Source: Solimicrobium silvestre | GTDB taxonomy: Bacteria > Pseudomonadota > Gammaproteobacteria > Burkholderiales > Burkholderiaceae_D | Direction of reading: 5' to 3' | Length of the DNA stretch: 64,000 bases | Assembly: GCF_002976435.1 (NCBI RefSeq) | Contig: NZ_PUGF01000002.1 | Coordinates: forward strand, 186,001 to 250,000 | Notes under the pieces: model-generated | Told to the model about the DNA's origin: nothing | Databases searched by the model: none | What the model saw: the letters and a program-made list of their open reading frames with translations, nothing else | Shown: piece by piece, positions 45,123 to 54,428 of the stretch | Position numbering within the stretch: the first letter of the stretch is position 1 | Layout: each line of letters begins with the position of its first letter | Translations under genes and position numbers: made by a program

Positions 45123-45138
45123 GGATGTGTTGTGTACT

Positions 45139-46173
45139 TTAGCCGATTAATTTTTTGAGCAATTCGGCTTTAGCCGTTTCGTAATCGCTGGCTGAAATCA
45201 AGGCTTTATCCAACAGTCCTTTGAGCTTTTCAAGGCGCACTTCAATGGCGTCTTCGGCTGGCGCAACGGGTGGGGCCGATGGGTTCGTCGATGGAGTTGC
45301 CGGTGCCGCCAGACCTTGCGCCATCACTTGACCAAAAGCGACACCGGAAGCCAGGCCTGCTCCGAGCCCGGCCAAACCGCCTTCATTTTGAGCCGCTAGG
45401 GGAATGGAGCTGGCAACTTGAAACTGGGTAAAGCCGCCCATTTTTTCAGCACTAAGGCCGCCCTTCATGCCAGCAGAGATGCGTTCGTCCAGAGCCGCTT
45501 GCAATTCGTCCGGCAGGCTGACGCTAGTCACATTAAACTCATCTAAACCCAAGCCATATTTTTCAAAAGCTTGTGCTAAATCGCCTTTAACATGCTGCGC
45601 CATCAGCGTTTGATTGGCTGCCATATCAAGAAAGGGCACATTGGCAGTACCGATTGAGTTAGCCATTGTCGCTAATGTGATGCCACGCAATTGATCTTCT
45701 ACTTCGTCGCGGGTGTATTGTTCCCGCGTTCCGCTAATCTCAGTGAAGAATTTTTTGGCATCCGTCACCCGGTATGAATACATGCCGAACGCACGGATTC
45801 TAACCATATCAAAGTCTTTGTCACGTATCGTGATGGGTTGAGTTGTGCCCCATTTACGGCCAGTTTGAATTCGCGTGCTGAAAAAATACACGTCGGACTT
45901 GAAGGGGGATTCAAACAACTTATCCCAATTCTTCAAATAAGTTAAAACCGGCAAAGTCTGTGTCGTCAGTTTGTGGTTGCCCGGTCCAAATACATCGGCG
46001 ACTTGGCCTTCATTGACAAAAACGGCGATCTGCGACTCGCGTACGGTGAGCATGCCGCCATTTTGAATTTCGAAATCCTGCATAGGAAAACGCCACGCAA
46101 GAACACCTTCGGTGTCTTCATTCCACTGCAAGACATCTATAAATTGTTTCTTAATGAAAGAACCAAGGCTCAT
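45139..46173 (-). CDS. YdjI-type SPFH protein with SHOCT-like tail
   Basis: This 344-residue protein has an SPFH domain (about 20-250) with QNGGMLTVRESQIAVFVNEGQVADVFGPGNHKL and FDMVRIRAFGMYSYRVTDAKKFF, then a Gly/Ala and Pro-rich linker and a C-terminal SHOCT-like helix hairpin (LEKLKGLLDKALISASDYETAKAELLKKLIG). It is part of the speD-DUF4178 operon. Membrane targeting should be through the SPFH domain because no membrane helix is evident. Confidence 0.9.
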   Translation of the reverse strand: MSLGSFIKKQFIDVLQWNEDTEGVLAWRFPMQDFEIQNGGMLTVRESQIAVFVNEGQVADVFGPGNHKLTTQTLPVLTYLKNWDKLFESPFKSDVYFFSTRIQTGRKWGTTQPITIRDKDFDMVRIRAFGMYSYRVTDAKKFFTEISGTREQYTRDEVEDQLRGITLATMANSIGTANVPFLDMAANQTLMAQHVKGDLAQAFEKYGLGLDEFNVTSVSLPDELQAALDERISAGMKGGLSAEKMGGFTQFQVASSIPLAAQNEGGLAGLGAGLASGVAFGQVMAQGLAAPATPSTNPSAPPVAPAEDAIEVRLEKLKGLLDKALISASDYETAKAELLKKLIG

Positions 46174-46231
46174 GATTTTATCGTCCGAGTGAGAGATCTA
46201 TTGAAGATGGAAAAACAATTTAAGAGGCACA

Positions 46232-46281
46232 GTTAGTAAACGTAATTAATAAACGAAGTTAAAAAACGTAACTAAGAAACA
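46232..46281. repeat. Short imperfect direct repeats
   Basis: GTTAGTAAACGTAA, TTAATAAACGAA, GTTAAAAAACGTAA and CTAAGAAAC follow one another between the DUF350 stop and the SPFH start. They are A-rich, imperfect copies of a 12-14 bp unit. Confidence 0.6.
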
Positions 46282-46284
46282 TTT

Positions 46285-46671
46285 TTAAGAAATACAGGCA
46301 GCGTTAATCGCGCCGATAGACAAGGAAATTGCGCCCATTAACCCACCAAAGGCGGTATTGCCTGACTCAATATGTTCTTTTGAAATGTGCAGCAGCCTGA
46401 CCGTCACCGCATAAGCTAATACCTGTACGACCATCGCCCCTGCTGCCCAAGCCATAAATTCAAGGTAGTTGGATGTATGCAGCAGACTGGACCCGATGGT
46501 GAGCGAGAAGCCGATTAATGCACCGCTCATGGAAAGCATCGCCGCATTGTTCCCTTGTCGAATCAGCAGTACTTCATCGATCGTGGTGACATAGGTGTAG
46601 ACCATAAAAAAGACCGCGAGAAGCGCGCTGGCCGTCAGTAAATGTAAAGCGTAATTTGTAATTGCAGCCAA
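46285..46671 (-). CDS. DUF350 membrane protein
   Basis: This 128-residue protein has four helices in two repeated pairs (SALLAVFFMVYTYVTT and MLSMSGALIGFSLTIGSSLL, then FMAWAAGAMVVQVLAYAVTV and AFGGLMGAISLSIGAINAAC), as in DUF350/YjfL. The start is TTG at 46671 with GAGAG 8 bases upstream. It is the first gene of the leftward operon, 111 bp before the SPFH gene, and is divergent from the aminopropyltransferase gene across 145 bp. Confidence 0.87.
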   Translation of the reverse strand: MAAITNYALHLLTASALLAVFFMVYTYVTTIDEVLLIRQGNNAAMLSMSGALIGFSLTIGSSLLHTSNYLEFMAWAAGAMVVQVLAYAVTVRLLHISKEHIESGNTAFGGLMGAISLSIGAINAACIS

Positions 46672-46816
46672 GGCGTTCTCTCAAAAGTAAATTAATCAAC
46701 TACCAGGACTTATGCAAAACAGCCCCAGCGGCGTTGCATTCTCCTTGCCGTACTGAAACTACCAAAGATGTTTACCAAAAACAATTGTTGAAGTATATTA
46801 AACCAAAAGATAATCT

Positions 46817-48328
46817 ATGCCCAAAAAAATTTTAATCCTCTCAGTCTTCGTCGTCGCCTCTTGCGGCCTCGCCTATGAACTCATCGCTGGGGCACTTTCA
46901 AGTTACTTGCTTGGCGACTCAATTCTTCAATTTTCCACCATTATCGGCTGCTACCTGTTTGCAATGGGCGTTGGAGCTCACTTTTCAAAATACATTCATG
47001 ACGACGACTTACTGGCCCGTTTTGTTGATATAGAACTGGCCGTCGGGTTAATCGGAGGCATCTCTGCAGCGTTGTTGTTTTTGACCTTTTCGTGGATGTC
47101 GGCACCGTTCCGTACGCTTCTTTATGTTTTGGTCTTCATGATAGGTGCGCTAGTTGGCATGGAAGTGCCTCTGGTCATGCGGGTCTTAAATTCGCGACAG
47201 ACCGAGTTCAATGAACTGGTTAGTCGTGTGCTCACTTTTGACTATCTTGGCGCACTGGCAGTTTCGCTGCTATTTCCTTTAGTTCTAGCTCCCTACCTTG
47301 GGCTGGTGCGCACCGGTTTTTTATTTGGGATGCTCAACATTGGCGTCGCGTTGTGGACCATACACACCTTCCGTCATGAATTGAAAAATGTCGGTGCGCG
47401 GTTGCTACGTGCAGCAACTATTCTTTGTTTATTAATGGCTGGATTTTCCTTATCTGACCGCATGGTTTATTGGGGTGAACATGGCTTGTACGGCGACGAA
47501 ATCGTCTTCTCCACCACGACGCCATATCAACGTTTAGTCATCACCCGCTGGAAAGATGATCTGCGTTTGTATATCAACGGCAATCTGCAGTTTTCGTCAC
47601 GGGACGAATATCGCTATCACGAGGCATTGGTGCATCCGGCCATGCAGGCACTTCCTTGGGCGCGCTCGGTACTGGTTTTAGGTGGCGGCGACGGGCTGGC
47701 CTTGCGTGAAATTCTCCGCTACTCAAATATTCAGCACGTGACGCTGGTTGACCTTGACCCGGCCATGACCAATGCGTTTACGCACAGGTCCGAATTAACG
47801 CAGCTTAATCACAGTTCGTTCAGTGACCCGCGCGTACATGTCGTTAACGCAGATGCCGCAATTTGGCTGCAAAATAATCAGGATATGTTTGATGCTGTCA
47901 TTGTCGATTTTCCCGATCCATCCAGCTTTGCATTAGGTAAGCTGTATTCGGTACCGTTTTACGGCATAGTGAAAAAGCACGTTGCGGCGAATGGATTGAT
48001 TGTTGTGCAATCTACCTCGCCATTTTTTGCACCGCACGCCTTTTGGACTGTAGAGGCGACACTAAAAGAAGTAGGCTTGCTGACCTATCCCTACCATTTG
48101 TACGTGCCATCATTTGGCGAGTGGGGATTTATTCTGGCATCACCACAACAGCATTTTGAACCACCCACGCAATATAGCCTGCCTATGCGTTATCTCAGCA
48201 AAGAAACAACGCATGAGATGTTCACTTTTCCGCCGGATATGCAGCGCATTCAAATGGAGCCGAATCACTTGGATACCCAGTCGCTGGTGCGTGAATTTGA
48301 GCAAGACTGGCGTCAGGTGATACGTTAA
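46817..48328 (+). CDS. Membrane-anchored polyamine aminopropyltransferase
   Basis: This 503-residue protein has an N-terminal half with about seven helices (about 5-215) fused to a spermidine-synthase domain. The nucleotide motif is VLVLGGGDGLALREILRY (286-302), the acidic loop VTLVDLDP (309-315) and the catalytic region VDFPDPSSFALGKLYS (363-378; canonical SpeE has DSTDP). It should transfer an aminopropyl group from decarboxylated AdoMet made by SpeD. The acceptor may be an amine or another substrate presented at the membrane. The flavoprotein gene starts 11 bp downstream. Confidence 0.9.
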   Translation: MPKKILILSVFVVASCGLAYELIAGALSSYLLGDSILQFSTIIGCYLFAMGVGAHFSKYIHDDDLLARFVDIELAVGLIGGISAALLFLTFSWMSAPFRTLLYVLVFMIGALVGMEVPLVMRVLNSRQTEFNELVSRVLTFDYLGALAVSLLFPLVLAPYLGLVRTGFLFGMLNIGVALWTIHTFRHELKNVGARLLRAATILCLLMAGFSLSDRMVYWGEHGLYGDEIVFSTTTPYQRLVITRWKDDLRLYINGNLQFSSRDEYRYHEALVHPAMQALPWARSVLVLGGGDGLALREILRYSNIQHVTLVDLDPAMTNAFTHRSELTQLNHSSFSDPRVHVVNADAAIWLQNNQDMFDAVIVDFPDPSSFALGKLYSVPFYGIVKKHVAANGLIVVQSTSPFFAPHAFWTVEATLKEVGLLTYPYHLYVPSFGEWGFILASPQQHFEPPTQYSLPMRYLSKETTHEMFTFPPDMQRIQMEPNHLDTQSLVREFEQDWRQVIR

Positions 48329-48338
48329 TGGGCAGATT

Positions 48339-49955
48339 ATGAATCGGCGCTCATTTTTATTGTGGGCTGGCGCCAGTAGTGCAGTAGCAATGGGCAGTGC
48401 CGCAGAATTTTGGCGCTGGCAAGAGATTACAACGGACGTCAACTACCCTGGCATGGCTGAGGGGCATTTCTTACGTGACCGGCATAAGCTTCCACCGCCA
48501 ACAGAAATTATACAAACCGATGTCGTCGTGCTCGGTTCTGGCATTGGCGGTCTGACCGCAGCCTGGAAAATGAACAAGGAAGGCCTTAACGATTTTTTGG
48601 TCATCGATGGCCCGCAAGTTTATGGTAATGCAGCCGGTGGACACTTCGGTGATTTGGCGTACCCCACTGGTGCGCACTATCTGCCAGTCCCTTCAACAGA
48701 GTCATTTCATGTTCGTGAAATTCTGACTGATCTCGGCATTATTTTACGTAATCCGATGAGTGAGAAGCCTTATTACGATGAGCGATATCTTCTTCATGCA
48801 CCAGAGGAGCGTCTTCTGTTTAATGGGCGATGGCAAGAAGGTGTCATTCCTAATGAGGGCGTACCACCGGATGAGTTAAAAGAGCACAGTCGATTTTTTA
48901 AGGAAATTGAACGCCTGCGTCATCTGCGTGATAGCAACGGAAAACGCATCTTCGCCATTCCCAGCACGTTGTCATCCACTGATCCTGAATGGCAAGCATT
49001 GGATAGCATTACCTTTAAAGCTTGGCTCGAAAAAAATGGCTACAGCTCGCCAACGCTGCATTGGTATTTGAACTATTGCTGCCGTGATGATTATGGAACC
49101 CGCTACGACAAGGTCTCTGCCTGGGCTGGTCTGCACTATTATTGCAGCCGCTCCGGCAAGGCAGAAAATGCGGAAAGCGGTGCATGGCTGACTTGGCCGG
49201 GAGGTTTAAGTCCGCTGGCAGAAGCGATGGATAAGGCAGCAGGTAGTCGCCGTAAAAGCGGTACGGCTGTTTCGCTAAAAACGACGGCCGATGGCGTTGA
49301 AGCGCACTGTTTTGAATTGATCAACGGCATTCCGAAAACGTTTATCGTACGCGCCAGAAAAGCGATATGCGCTATGCCCTTGTACGTCGCATCACGCGTT
49401 GTCGAATCAATTCAAGATTACGGCTTCGACCCTGCCTTGCACTTGCCTACGTACGCACCTTGGTTAGTGGCCAATTTTTTGATGAATGACTTTCCGCATG
49501 AATTACCAGATGCTCCGTTATCGTGGGATAACGTCGTTTATCAGGAACCGGGTCTTGGTTATGTCGTATCGACTCATCAAGATATTCGCATAACACCACC
49601 CCCTAAAACAGTCTTCAGTGCCTATGTCGCGCTGTCGGATCAGAGTCCCGATGCAGCCCGAAAATGGATGGCGCGGGTAACAGCTAAAGAATTGCTTGCC
49701 GCCGCGAGTGCTGATTTGAAGGCGGCCTATGGCTGGAAATTCGCATCTTGCGTTGAGCGTGTTGATATAACTTTGCGTGGGCACGCAATGGCTGTGCCGT
49801 TACCGACGTTTCGTTCTAACCCCGGGCTTAAGGCATTACGCGAATTAGATGGTCCGATACTTTTTGCGCATGCAGACCTATCTGGATTTTCGGTATTTGA
49901 AGAAGCCGCTTGGTGGGGATATCGTGCTGCCGGATTAGCGTTGAAGCAAACTTAG
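48339..49955 (+). CDS. Tat-type FAD-dependent oxidoreductase of the polyamine cluster
   Basis: This 538-residue protein begins MNRRSFLLWAGASSAVAMGS, a twin-arginine-like signal or anchor, then a Rossmann FAD motif TDVVVLGSGIGGLTAAW (about 60-76). The C-terminal FAD contact is PILFAHADLSGFSVFEEAAWWGYRAA. It belongs to the amine-oxidase/NAD(P)-binding superfamily. Located directly after the aminopropyltransferase, it may oxidise the polyamine product or a modified partner. This is inference; the true substrate is unknown. Confidence 0.87.
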   Translation: MNRRSFLLWAGASSAVAMGSAAEFWRWQEITTDVNYPGMAEGHFLRDRHKLPPPTEIIQTDVVVLGSGIGGLTAAWKMNKEGLNDFLVIDGPQVYGNAAGGHFGDLAYPTGAHYLPVPSTESFHVREILTDLGIILRNPMSEKPYYDERYLLHAPEERLLFNGRWQEGVIPNEGVPPDELKEHSRFFKEIERLRHLRDSNGKRIFAIPSTLSSTDPEWQALDSITFKAWLEKNGYSSPTLHWYLNYCCRDDYGTRYDKVSAWAGLHYYCSRSGKAENAESGAWLTWPGGLSPLAEAMDKAAGSRRKSGTAVSLKTTADGVEAHCFELINGIPKTFIVRARKAICAMPLYVASRVVESIQDYGFDPALHLPTYAPWLVANFLMNDFPHELPDAPLSWDNVVYQEPGLGYVVSTHQDIRITPPPKTVFSAYVALSDQSPDAARKWMARVTAKELLAAASADLKAAYGWKFASCVERVDITLRGHAMAVPLPTFRSNPGLKALRELDGPILFAHADLSGFSVFEEAAWWGYRAAGLALKQT

Positions 49956-49991
49956 TATTGAGGCTGGCGACCATCGTAACTACATACGTTC

Positions 49992-50912
49992 CTAACTTGT
50001 CCCTTTACAGTACGTGGCAAGCCCATCTTTCAAGTAATTGAAAAGAAGCATAATGCGGCGGCAATTGCGCATGTCCTCATGCATCACAAGCCACATATCC
50101 AGTTCCAGGGCAACCACCTTCGGCAATACAGGGAGCAAGTTTTGATCTCTGGCGGCGATAGGTTTCTGGCATGCGCCAATGCCTATTCCAGCGCGCAAGG
50201 CGGACAATTGCGCCAGTTCATTGTCGCAGCGAAAATTAAACTGATCGCGGCTTAATTGAATTCCTAATTGCTGCGCCGAATGAATGGCGAAGGGGTTGCG
50301 GTCATAACCGATTAAGGTATGACCGTCCAGTTGGTCAATTCTCTTGGGCAGGCCGATGACTTCCGCATAGCTGCGGTGCACATATAAACCCACCGCCACA
50401 GGCCCTACGCGCCTGGCGATGAGAGCACCTTGGGTTGGCCGAAACATGCGGATGGCAATGTCAGCGTCTCTTCGTAGCATGTCTTCCGGTTCATTGGTCA
50501 GCACCAGTTCTAGCGTAATTTCAGGGTACTGTCGGTGAAAAGGCGCCAATAATCCCGGTAATACTTCGCCGCCGACTATTGTGCTTGCAGTAATTCGTAC
50601 CGTCCCGTGCTCTTTACCCGCTTCTCCGGAGGCGCGCCGAATTAACGCTTCAGCGGCGGCTGCCATTGTTTCAGCATGAGGAATTAATTCAAGGGCGATA
50701 GCATTGGGAACCAGACCGACGGGAGAGCGAGAGAACAACGCCGTCTTTAGCTGCATTTCCAATGCCTCGATATGGCGGCCAATTGTGGGTTGAGTCGTGT
50801 CCAATGAGCGAGCCGCCGCCGACAAGCTGCCTAGCCGTGCGACGGCGAGAAATGAGCGGTATAACTCCCAACTGGGCTCTTCAGTAGTTAAACGTTTTTG
50901 CATAATGGCCAT
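49992..50912 (-). CDS. LysR-family regulator
   Basis: This 306-residue protein has an N-terminal winged helix (ELYRSFLAVARLGSLSAAARSLDTTQPTIGRHIEALE) and an effector domain of the CrgA-like group (GTVRITASTIVGGEVLPGLL, DADIAIRMFRP). The start codons at 50912 and 50903 are both possible. It is divergent from an NAD-dependent epimerase-like gene with 76 bp between starts, its likely target. Confidence 0.9.
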   Translation of the reverse strand: MAIMQKRLTTEEPSWELYRSFLAVARLGSLSAAARSLDTTQPTIGRHIEALEMQLKTALFSRSPVGLVPNAIALELIPHAETMAAAAEALIRRASGEAGKEHGTVRITASTIVGGEVLPGLLAPFHRQYPEITLELVLTNEPEDMLRRDADIAIRMFRPTQGALIARRVGPVAVGLYVHRSYAEVIGLPKRIDQLDGHTLIGYDRNPFAIHSAQQLGIQLSRDQFNFRCDNELAQLSALRAGIGIGACQKPIAARDQNLLPVLPKVVALELDMWLVMHEDMRNCRRIMLLFNYLKDGLATYCKGTS

Positions 50913-50988
50913 TCGGTTATATGTATTCTAGTTTATCCCATGAAAGACTAAGCTGATACCCATCTTCACTTATTTAGGAATTTTCGGC

Positions 50989-51969
50989 ATGGAAACGACT
51001 GCTACTCGCAAGACGGCACTCATTCTTGGCATCACTGGTGGCTTTGGAAGCGCCGTTGCCAATTCACTAGCAGCCCGAGGCTGGCAAGTGCGCGCTCTGC
51101 ATCGTAATCCGGAAGCCGGGCTAGCTATGTTGCCCGCGTACGACATTGAGTGGCGACTTGGTGACGCCATGAATCAGGTGGATGTTTGTGCTGCAGCACA
51201 GGGTGTCGATTTGATTGTTCATGGCCTTAATCCACCGAAGTACCAACGCTGGCGCGAACTGGCTATTCCTATGCTTGCCAACTCAATAGTGGCTGCCAAG
51301 GCTTCCGGCGCGCGGTTGGTATTTCCTGGAAATGTTTATCTCTATGGTGATGACGCAGGTGATGTAGTCAATGAAAATTCGCCCAGGAACCCAATCACGG
51401 AAAAAGGGAAGATTCGTTTGGAAATGGAGCAGATGATCGCCGAAGGTGCGCGTCATGGGGCTCGGGCGATCATCGTGCGAGCAGGTGATTTCTTTGGCCC
51501 CGGCGGTCAAACCAGTTCCTGGTTCGGTTCCGCGATGATAAAGCCAGGCAAGCCCGTTCGTTCGGTAATCTATCCCGGCCAACCGGAGATTGCGCATGGC
51601 TGGGCCTTTCTGCCGGATGTTGCTGAAACCGTGGCGCGACTCGCGGAACTGGAAGCAGATTTACCGGATATTGAAATTTATCATTTCGGTGGACACTGGC
51701 TAGCTTCGGCTTCCGCAATGATGGCGGCGATTCAGCGCGTGGTGGGGCGGAAAGTGCCGTTGCGTACCTTGCCCTGGCCACTGATGAAGTTGCTCACGCC
51801 ATTTTCCGGGTTGATGCGGGAGCTGATGGAGATGCGATATTTGTGGCAAAAGCCGCTGCGACTGGACAACAGTAAGCTGCTGCGCGTGTTGGGTGAGGAG
51901 CCGCATACGCCCCTAGATGAAGCAATGCGGATAACGCTGATAGGTTTGGGCTGTACGCCGAGCCATTGA
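50989..51969 (+). CDS. NAD-dependent epimerase/dehydratase-like protein (extended SDR)
   Basis: This 326-residue protein has the Rossmann motif ALILGITGGFGSAVANSLAARGWQVRALHR (about 10-40), a downstream VFPGNVYLYGDDAG with the YG(D) region, and a C-terminal substrate domain typical of NAD(P)-dependent epimerases. The YxxxK pair is not clear; GNVYLYG is followed by EKGKIRLEMEQ with a lysine. Divergent from the LysR gene. Substrate unknown. Confidence 0.85.
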   Translation: METTATRKTALILGITGGFGSAVANSLAARGWQVRALHRNPEAGLAMLPAYDIEWRLGDAMNQVDVCAAAQGVDLIVHGLNPPKYQRWRELAIPMLANSIVAAKASGARLVFPGNVYLYGDDAGDVVNENSPRNPITEKGKIRLEMEQMIAEGARHGARAIIVRAGDFFGPGGQTSSWFGSAMIKPGKPVRSVIYPGQPEIAHGWAFLPDVAETVARLAELEADLPDIEIYHFGGHWLASASAMMAAIQRVVGRKVPLRTLPWPLMKLLTPFSGLMRELMEMRYLWQKPLRLDNSKLLRVLGEEPHTPLDEAMRITLIGLGCTPSH

Positions 51970-52044
51970 TTGACGCGATACTTCCAATGCAGGACAAATC
52001 TTACGCGGCGTACTTCTTCAGGCGATGCGTTTTATTGGTTGAAA

Positions 52045-52081
52045 TTTCCTGCCACTTACTTCATGAGTAGGTGGCAGGAAA
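52045..52081. terminator. Hairpin between epimerase and beta-lactamase genes
   Basis: TTTCCTGCCAC (52045-52055) pairs perfectly with GTGGCAGGAAA (52071-52081); an inner TACT/AGTA extends the stem. It lies between convergent genes. There is no long T tract on either strand, so it may be a processing or weak termination signal. Confidence 0.6.
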
Positions 52082-52114
52082 CGGCCATAGAAAAATAACT
52101 GCAACAATAAACGG

Positions 52115-53299
52115 TTATTTATTGGCTGGTATTTGTACATCCAACTTTTTTAATATTTCATAGGCGGCAGTCACTCTGGCATCGTTCGGATAGCTTTTGT
52201 TCGCAAGTATCACAATACCGATTTTCTTTGCTGGGACATAAAGTGCATAAGCGCCAAAACCGCCAGTTGAACCAGTTTTATTCAAAAAAACATTTGATTG
52301 TGGTGCCAGCGGCGGGCTTAATTTAGTGGCTGCCGTATCTTCATTAATCATCGTAGGTGAATTGCCTGCCACCATCTGCTTTAACTTTGCCGTATCAGGA
52401 TATTGCTCCCAGATTAAATCCTGGATTATCTCGCCAGCTTTAAAATATCCCGTGTGGGTAGCAACTATCGCATTTTGCAATTTTTCGTCCAACTGCACTT
52501 GCTGCATATTGGCGTTAATAAAGCGGATAAGGTCAACGGTATTTGTTTTTACGCCATAGGCTTCAGATGCCAGAATATCTGGGTTGACGCGAACAGGCTT
52601 ATCCGCTTTGTTATAGCCTTGTGCATAATTACCCATTTGCTCCGCAGGTACATTGATGTAGCTGTTCTTCATTCCAAGTGCAGGAAATAATATTTTTTCC
52701 ATCGCGTCGTCAAAAGGCATATTCATACTTTTGGCGGTGACGATGCCAAGCAAGCCAACTCCCGGATTAGAGTAAGTTCGGTAGGTTCCAGGTTTATACG
52801 AGGATTGAAAGTGCTTGTAATAGTCCATCAGCTGATCATAACTTTGAACGCTATCTGGAACTTGTAATGGAAAATTTCCCGCAGTATGTGTCCCAAGATT
52901 AAGCAGGCTGATTTTGTCAAAGCTACTGCCACGCAAATTCGGTAAATATTTGCTGACCGGGTCCGATAAGTTAAGTTGCCCATTGGCCTGAGCATAAGAT
53001 GCCAATGTTGCGGTGAACGTTTTGCTGAGCGAGCCGATTTCAAATAGCGTTGCATTCGTCACTGGCTGCTTGGTGTCTTTCGATGCTACCCCATAATTAT
53101 AAAAATAATTTTCTCCGTTAAAACTAATCGCGATTGCCATGCCCGCTATATTGTATTTTTGTAGCAATGGTTTAATCGCGTCATCGACGGTATCTTGGAG
53201 TTTAGGTTGATCGGTATTGACGGCGGCGAAGCTGGTGCCTGCGATAAAGCATGCTAGTACGGATAATTTTTTGACAGTGTTGACGGTGTTTTGACGCAT
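52115..53299 (-). CDS. ampC: Class C (AmpC-type) beta-lactamase
   Basis: This 394-residue serine hydrolase has a signal peptide ending near SFAAV. The active-site motifs of class C are complete: S90-L-S-K93 in FEIGSLSKTF, Y176-S-N in RTYSNPG, and K341-T-G in LNKTGSTGGFGAYA, plus an Omega-loop region. These support a true beta-lactamase rather than a DD-peptidase, but only testing would show activity. No ampR-like regulator is adjacent, so expression may be constitutive. Confidence 0.9.
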   Translation of the reverse strand: MRQNTVNTVKKLSVLACFIAGTSFAAVNTDQPKLQDTVDDAIKPLLQKYNIAGMAIAISFNGENYFYNYGVASKDTKQPVTNATLFEIGSLSKTFTATLASYAQANGQLNLSDPVSKYLPNLRGSSFDKISLLNLGTHTAGNFPLQVPDSVQSYDQLMDYYKHFQSSYKPGTYRTYSNPGVGLLGIVTAKSMNMPFDDAMEKILFPALGMKNSYINVPAEQMGNYAQGYNKADKPVRVNPDILASEAYGVKTNTVDLIRFINANMQQVQLDEKLQNAIVATHTGYFKAGEIIQDLIWEQYPDTAKLKQMVAGNSPTMINEDTAATKLSPPLAPQSNVFLNKTGSTGGFGAYALYVPAKKIGIVILANKSYPNDARVTAAYEILKKLDVQIPANK

Positions 53300-53470
53300 G
53301 ATTAATAACCTTTTGTTTCGAACGGAAAAGTGGATGACTCAATGAGTGAGCTGATTATGAAGGATTAGCGGCCATAATGCATGCGAAGCGTTTGCCTAAT
53401 CTTAATTTTTATTTGATCACTAAGCGAGGCAGCACATCAGTATTTGCATACCTATTTAAGGCGGCGCGGA

Positions 53471-54208
53471 CTAGTTATCCAATTGAGATACATCTGCCAA
53501 AATCAAGTTTGCCATCCCATCAAGCACTTTTTTTGTTTTCTCCCAATTGGGCATGACCTGCTTCATTAAGCGATAAAATCGCTTGCCATGATTATGCTCA
53601 GCGATATGGCAAAGCTCATGCAAAATCACATAATCGATACACTGCCGTGGTGCTTTAATTAAATGTGGGTTGAGTGTCAATCTGCCGTTTGGTGAACAAC
53701 TTCCCCATTGTGTCTTCATCGTTAATACGCGGATTGATGGCCTTTCTTTAACCCATAAAGCCTGTTCCAGCATCGCATCTAAACGCTTGATAAAAACGTC
53801 TTTTGCTCGCTCTTTATACCAATCTGAAAGCATGTTCTCTATTTTTATTTGACTTTTTTGATGCACCGTAACTTCAAGTTTTCCCCTTAGTAATTTAACG
53901 CATTGCTCCATTTCTGGCGCTTCAATCACTTTTAATACATATTGTTTGCCAAGGTAATAATGACTCTCGCCACTCACATATTTACGCGGCGTAATATATG
54001 CCAATTGCTTTCTAAAGTCGCGTAGTTGCTCATAAATCCAACGGCTCCGTTTTTTGACAGCATCTAGCACTGCCTGACTATCGGCGTCGTCAGGAGCAGA
54101 CACCACTACACGGCAATCAGGGTGTACTTGGATCAGCACTCGCGCCGATGTTTGCGACCCTTTTATGCAATCAAAGCTAATCTTTTCATCACCGTAAGTA
54201 ATGCTCAT
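53471..54208 (-). CDS. YgjP/DUF45-family zinc metallopeptidase
   Basis: This protein of about 245 residues has the zinc motif HELCHIAEH in YVILHELCHIAEHNHGKRF and the upstream TQWGSC, as in YgjP/WLM-like metallopeptidases. I use the ATG at 54208 because GGGG lies just before it and the family normally begins there; an ATG at 54256 is also open and would lie 7 bp after the hsdR remnant. In type I restriction loci a peptidase of this kind commonly follows hsdR, which is what the fragment upstream here suggests. Confidence 0.83.
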   Translation of the reverse strand: MSITYGDEKISFDCIKGSQTSARVLIQVHPDCRVVVSAPDDADSQAVLDAVKKRSRWIYEQLRDFRKQLAYITPRKYVSGESHYYLGKQYVLKVIEAPEMEQCVKLLRGKLEVTVHQKSQIKIENMLSDWYKERAKDVFIKRLDAMLEQALWVKERPSIRVLTMKTQWGSCSPNGRLTLNPHLIKAPRQCIDYVILHELCHIAEHNHGKRFYRLMKQVMPNWEKTKKVLDGMANLILADVSQLDN

Positions 54209-54263
54209 TTTTTTTACCCCGGTAGGTTCGAGGTTGCGCATAATTGACACAGTCATGATGTAG

Positions 54264-54428
54264 TTACACTCCGTTTAAACCAACGCGCGTGATTTGAATA
54301 ATCATTTCTACGATTTTTTTTGCTTGGTCCATTCCGCCGCCAACATCTCTGCATTCCTTAAACATAAGGGGCAATAATTTTTTACGAATATCTGCCTCGA
54401 TATTTTGCGGATTAATTGAATTCTCAGC
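54264..54428 (-). pseudogene. C-terminal remnant of a type I restriction subunit (hsdR)
   Basis: About 54 codons without a start read AENSINPQNIEADIRKKLLP, then ...KKIVEMIIQITRVGLNGV and stop. NxxxDIRxKLLP and EMIIQITRVGL match my recollection of the extreme C-terminus of HsdR (EcoEI_R_C type). It abuts the rhuM fragment in another frame, so most of hsdR is deleted. Confidence 0.65.

Noticed and set aside
54416-54421. GAATTC exactly at the rhuM/hsdR junction
   Set aside because: Tempting as a cloning or restriction-linked scar, but a six-base site is expected by chance and nothing else supports it.
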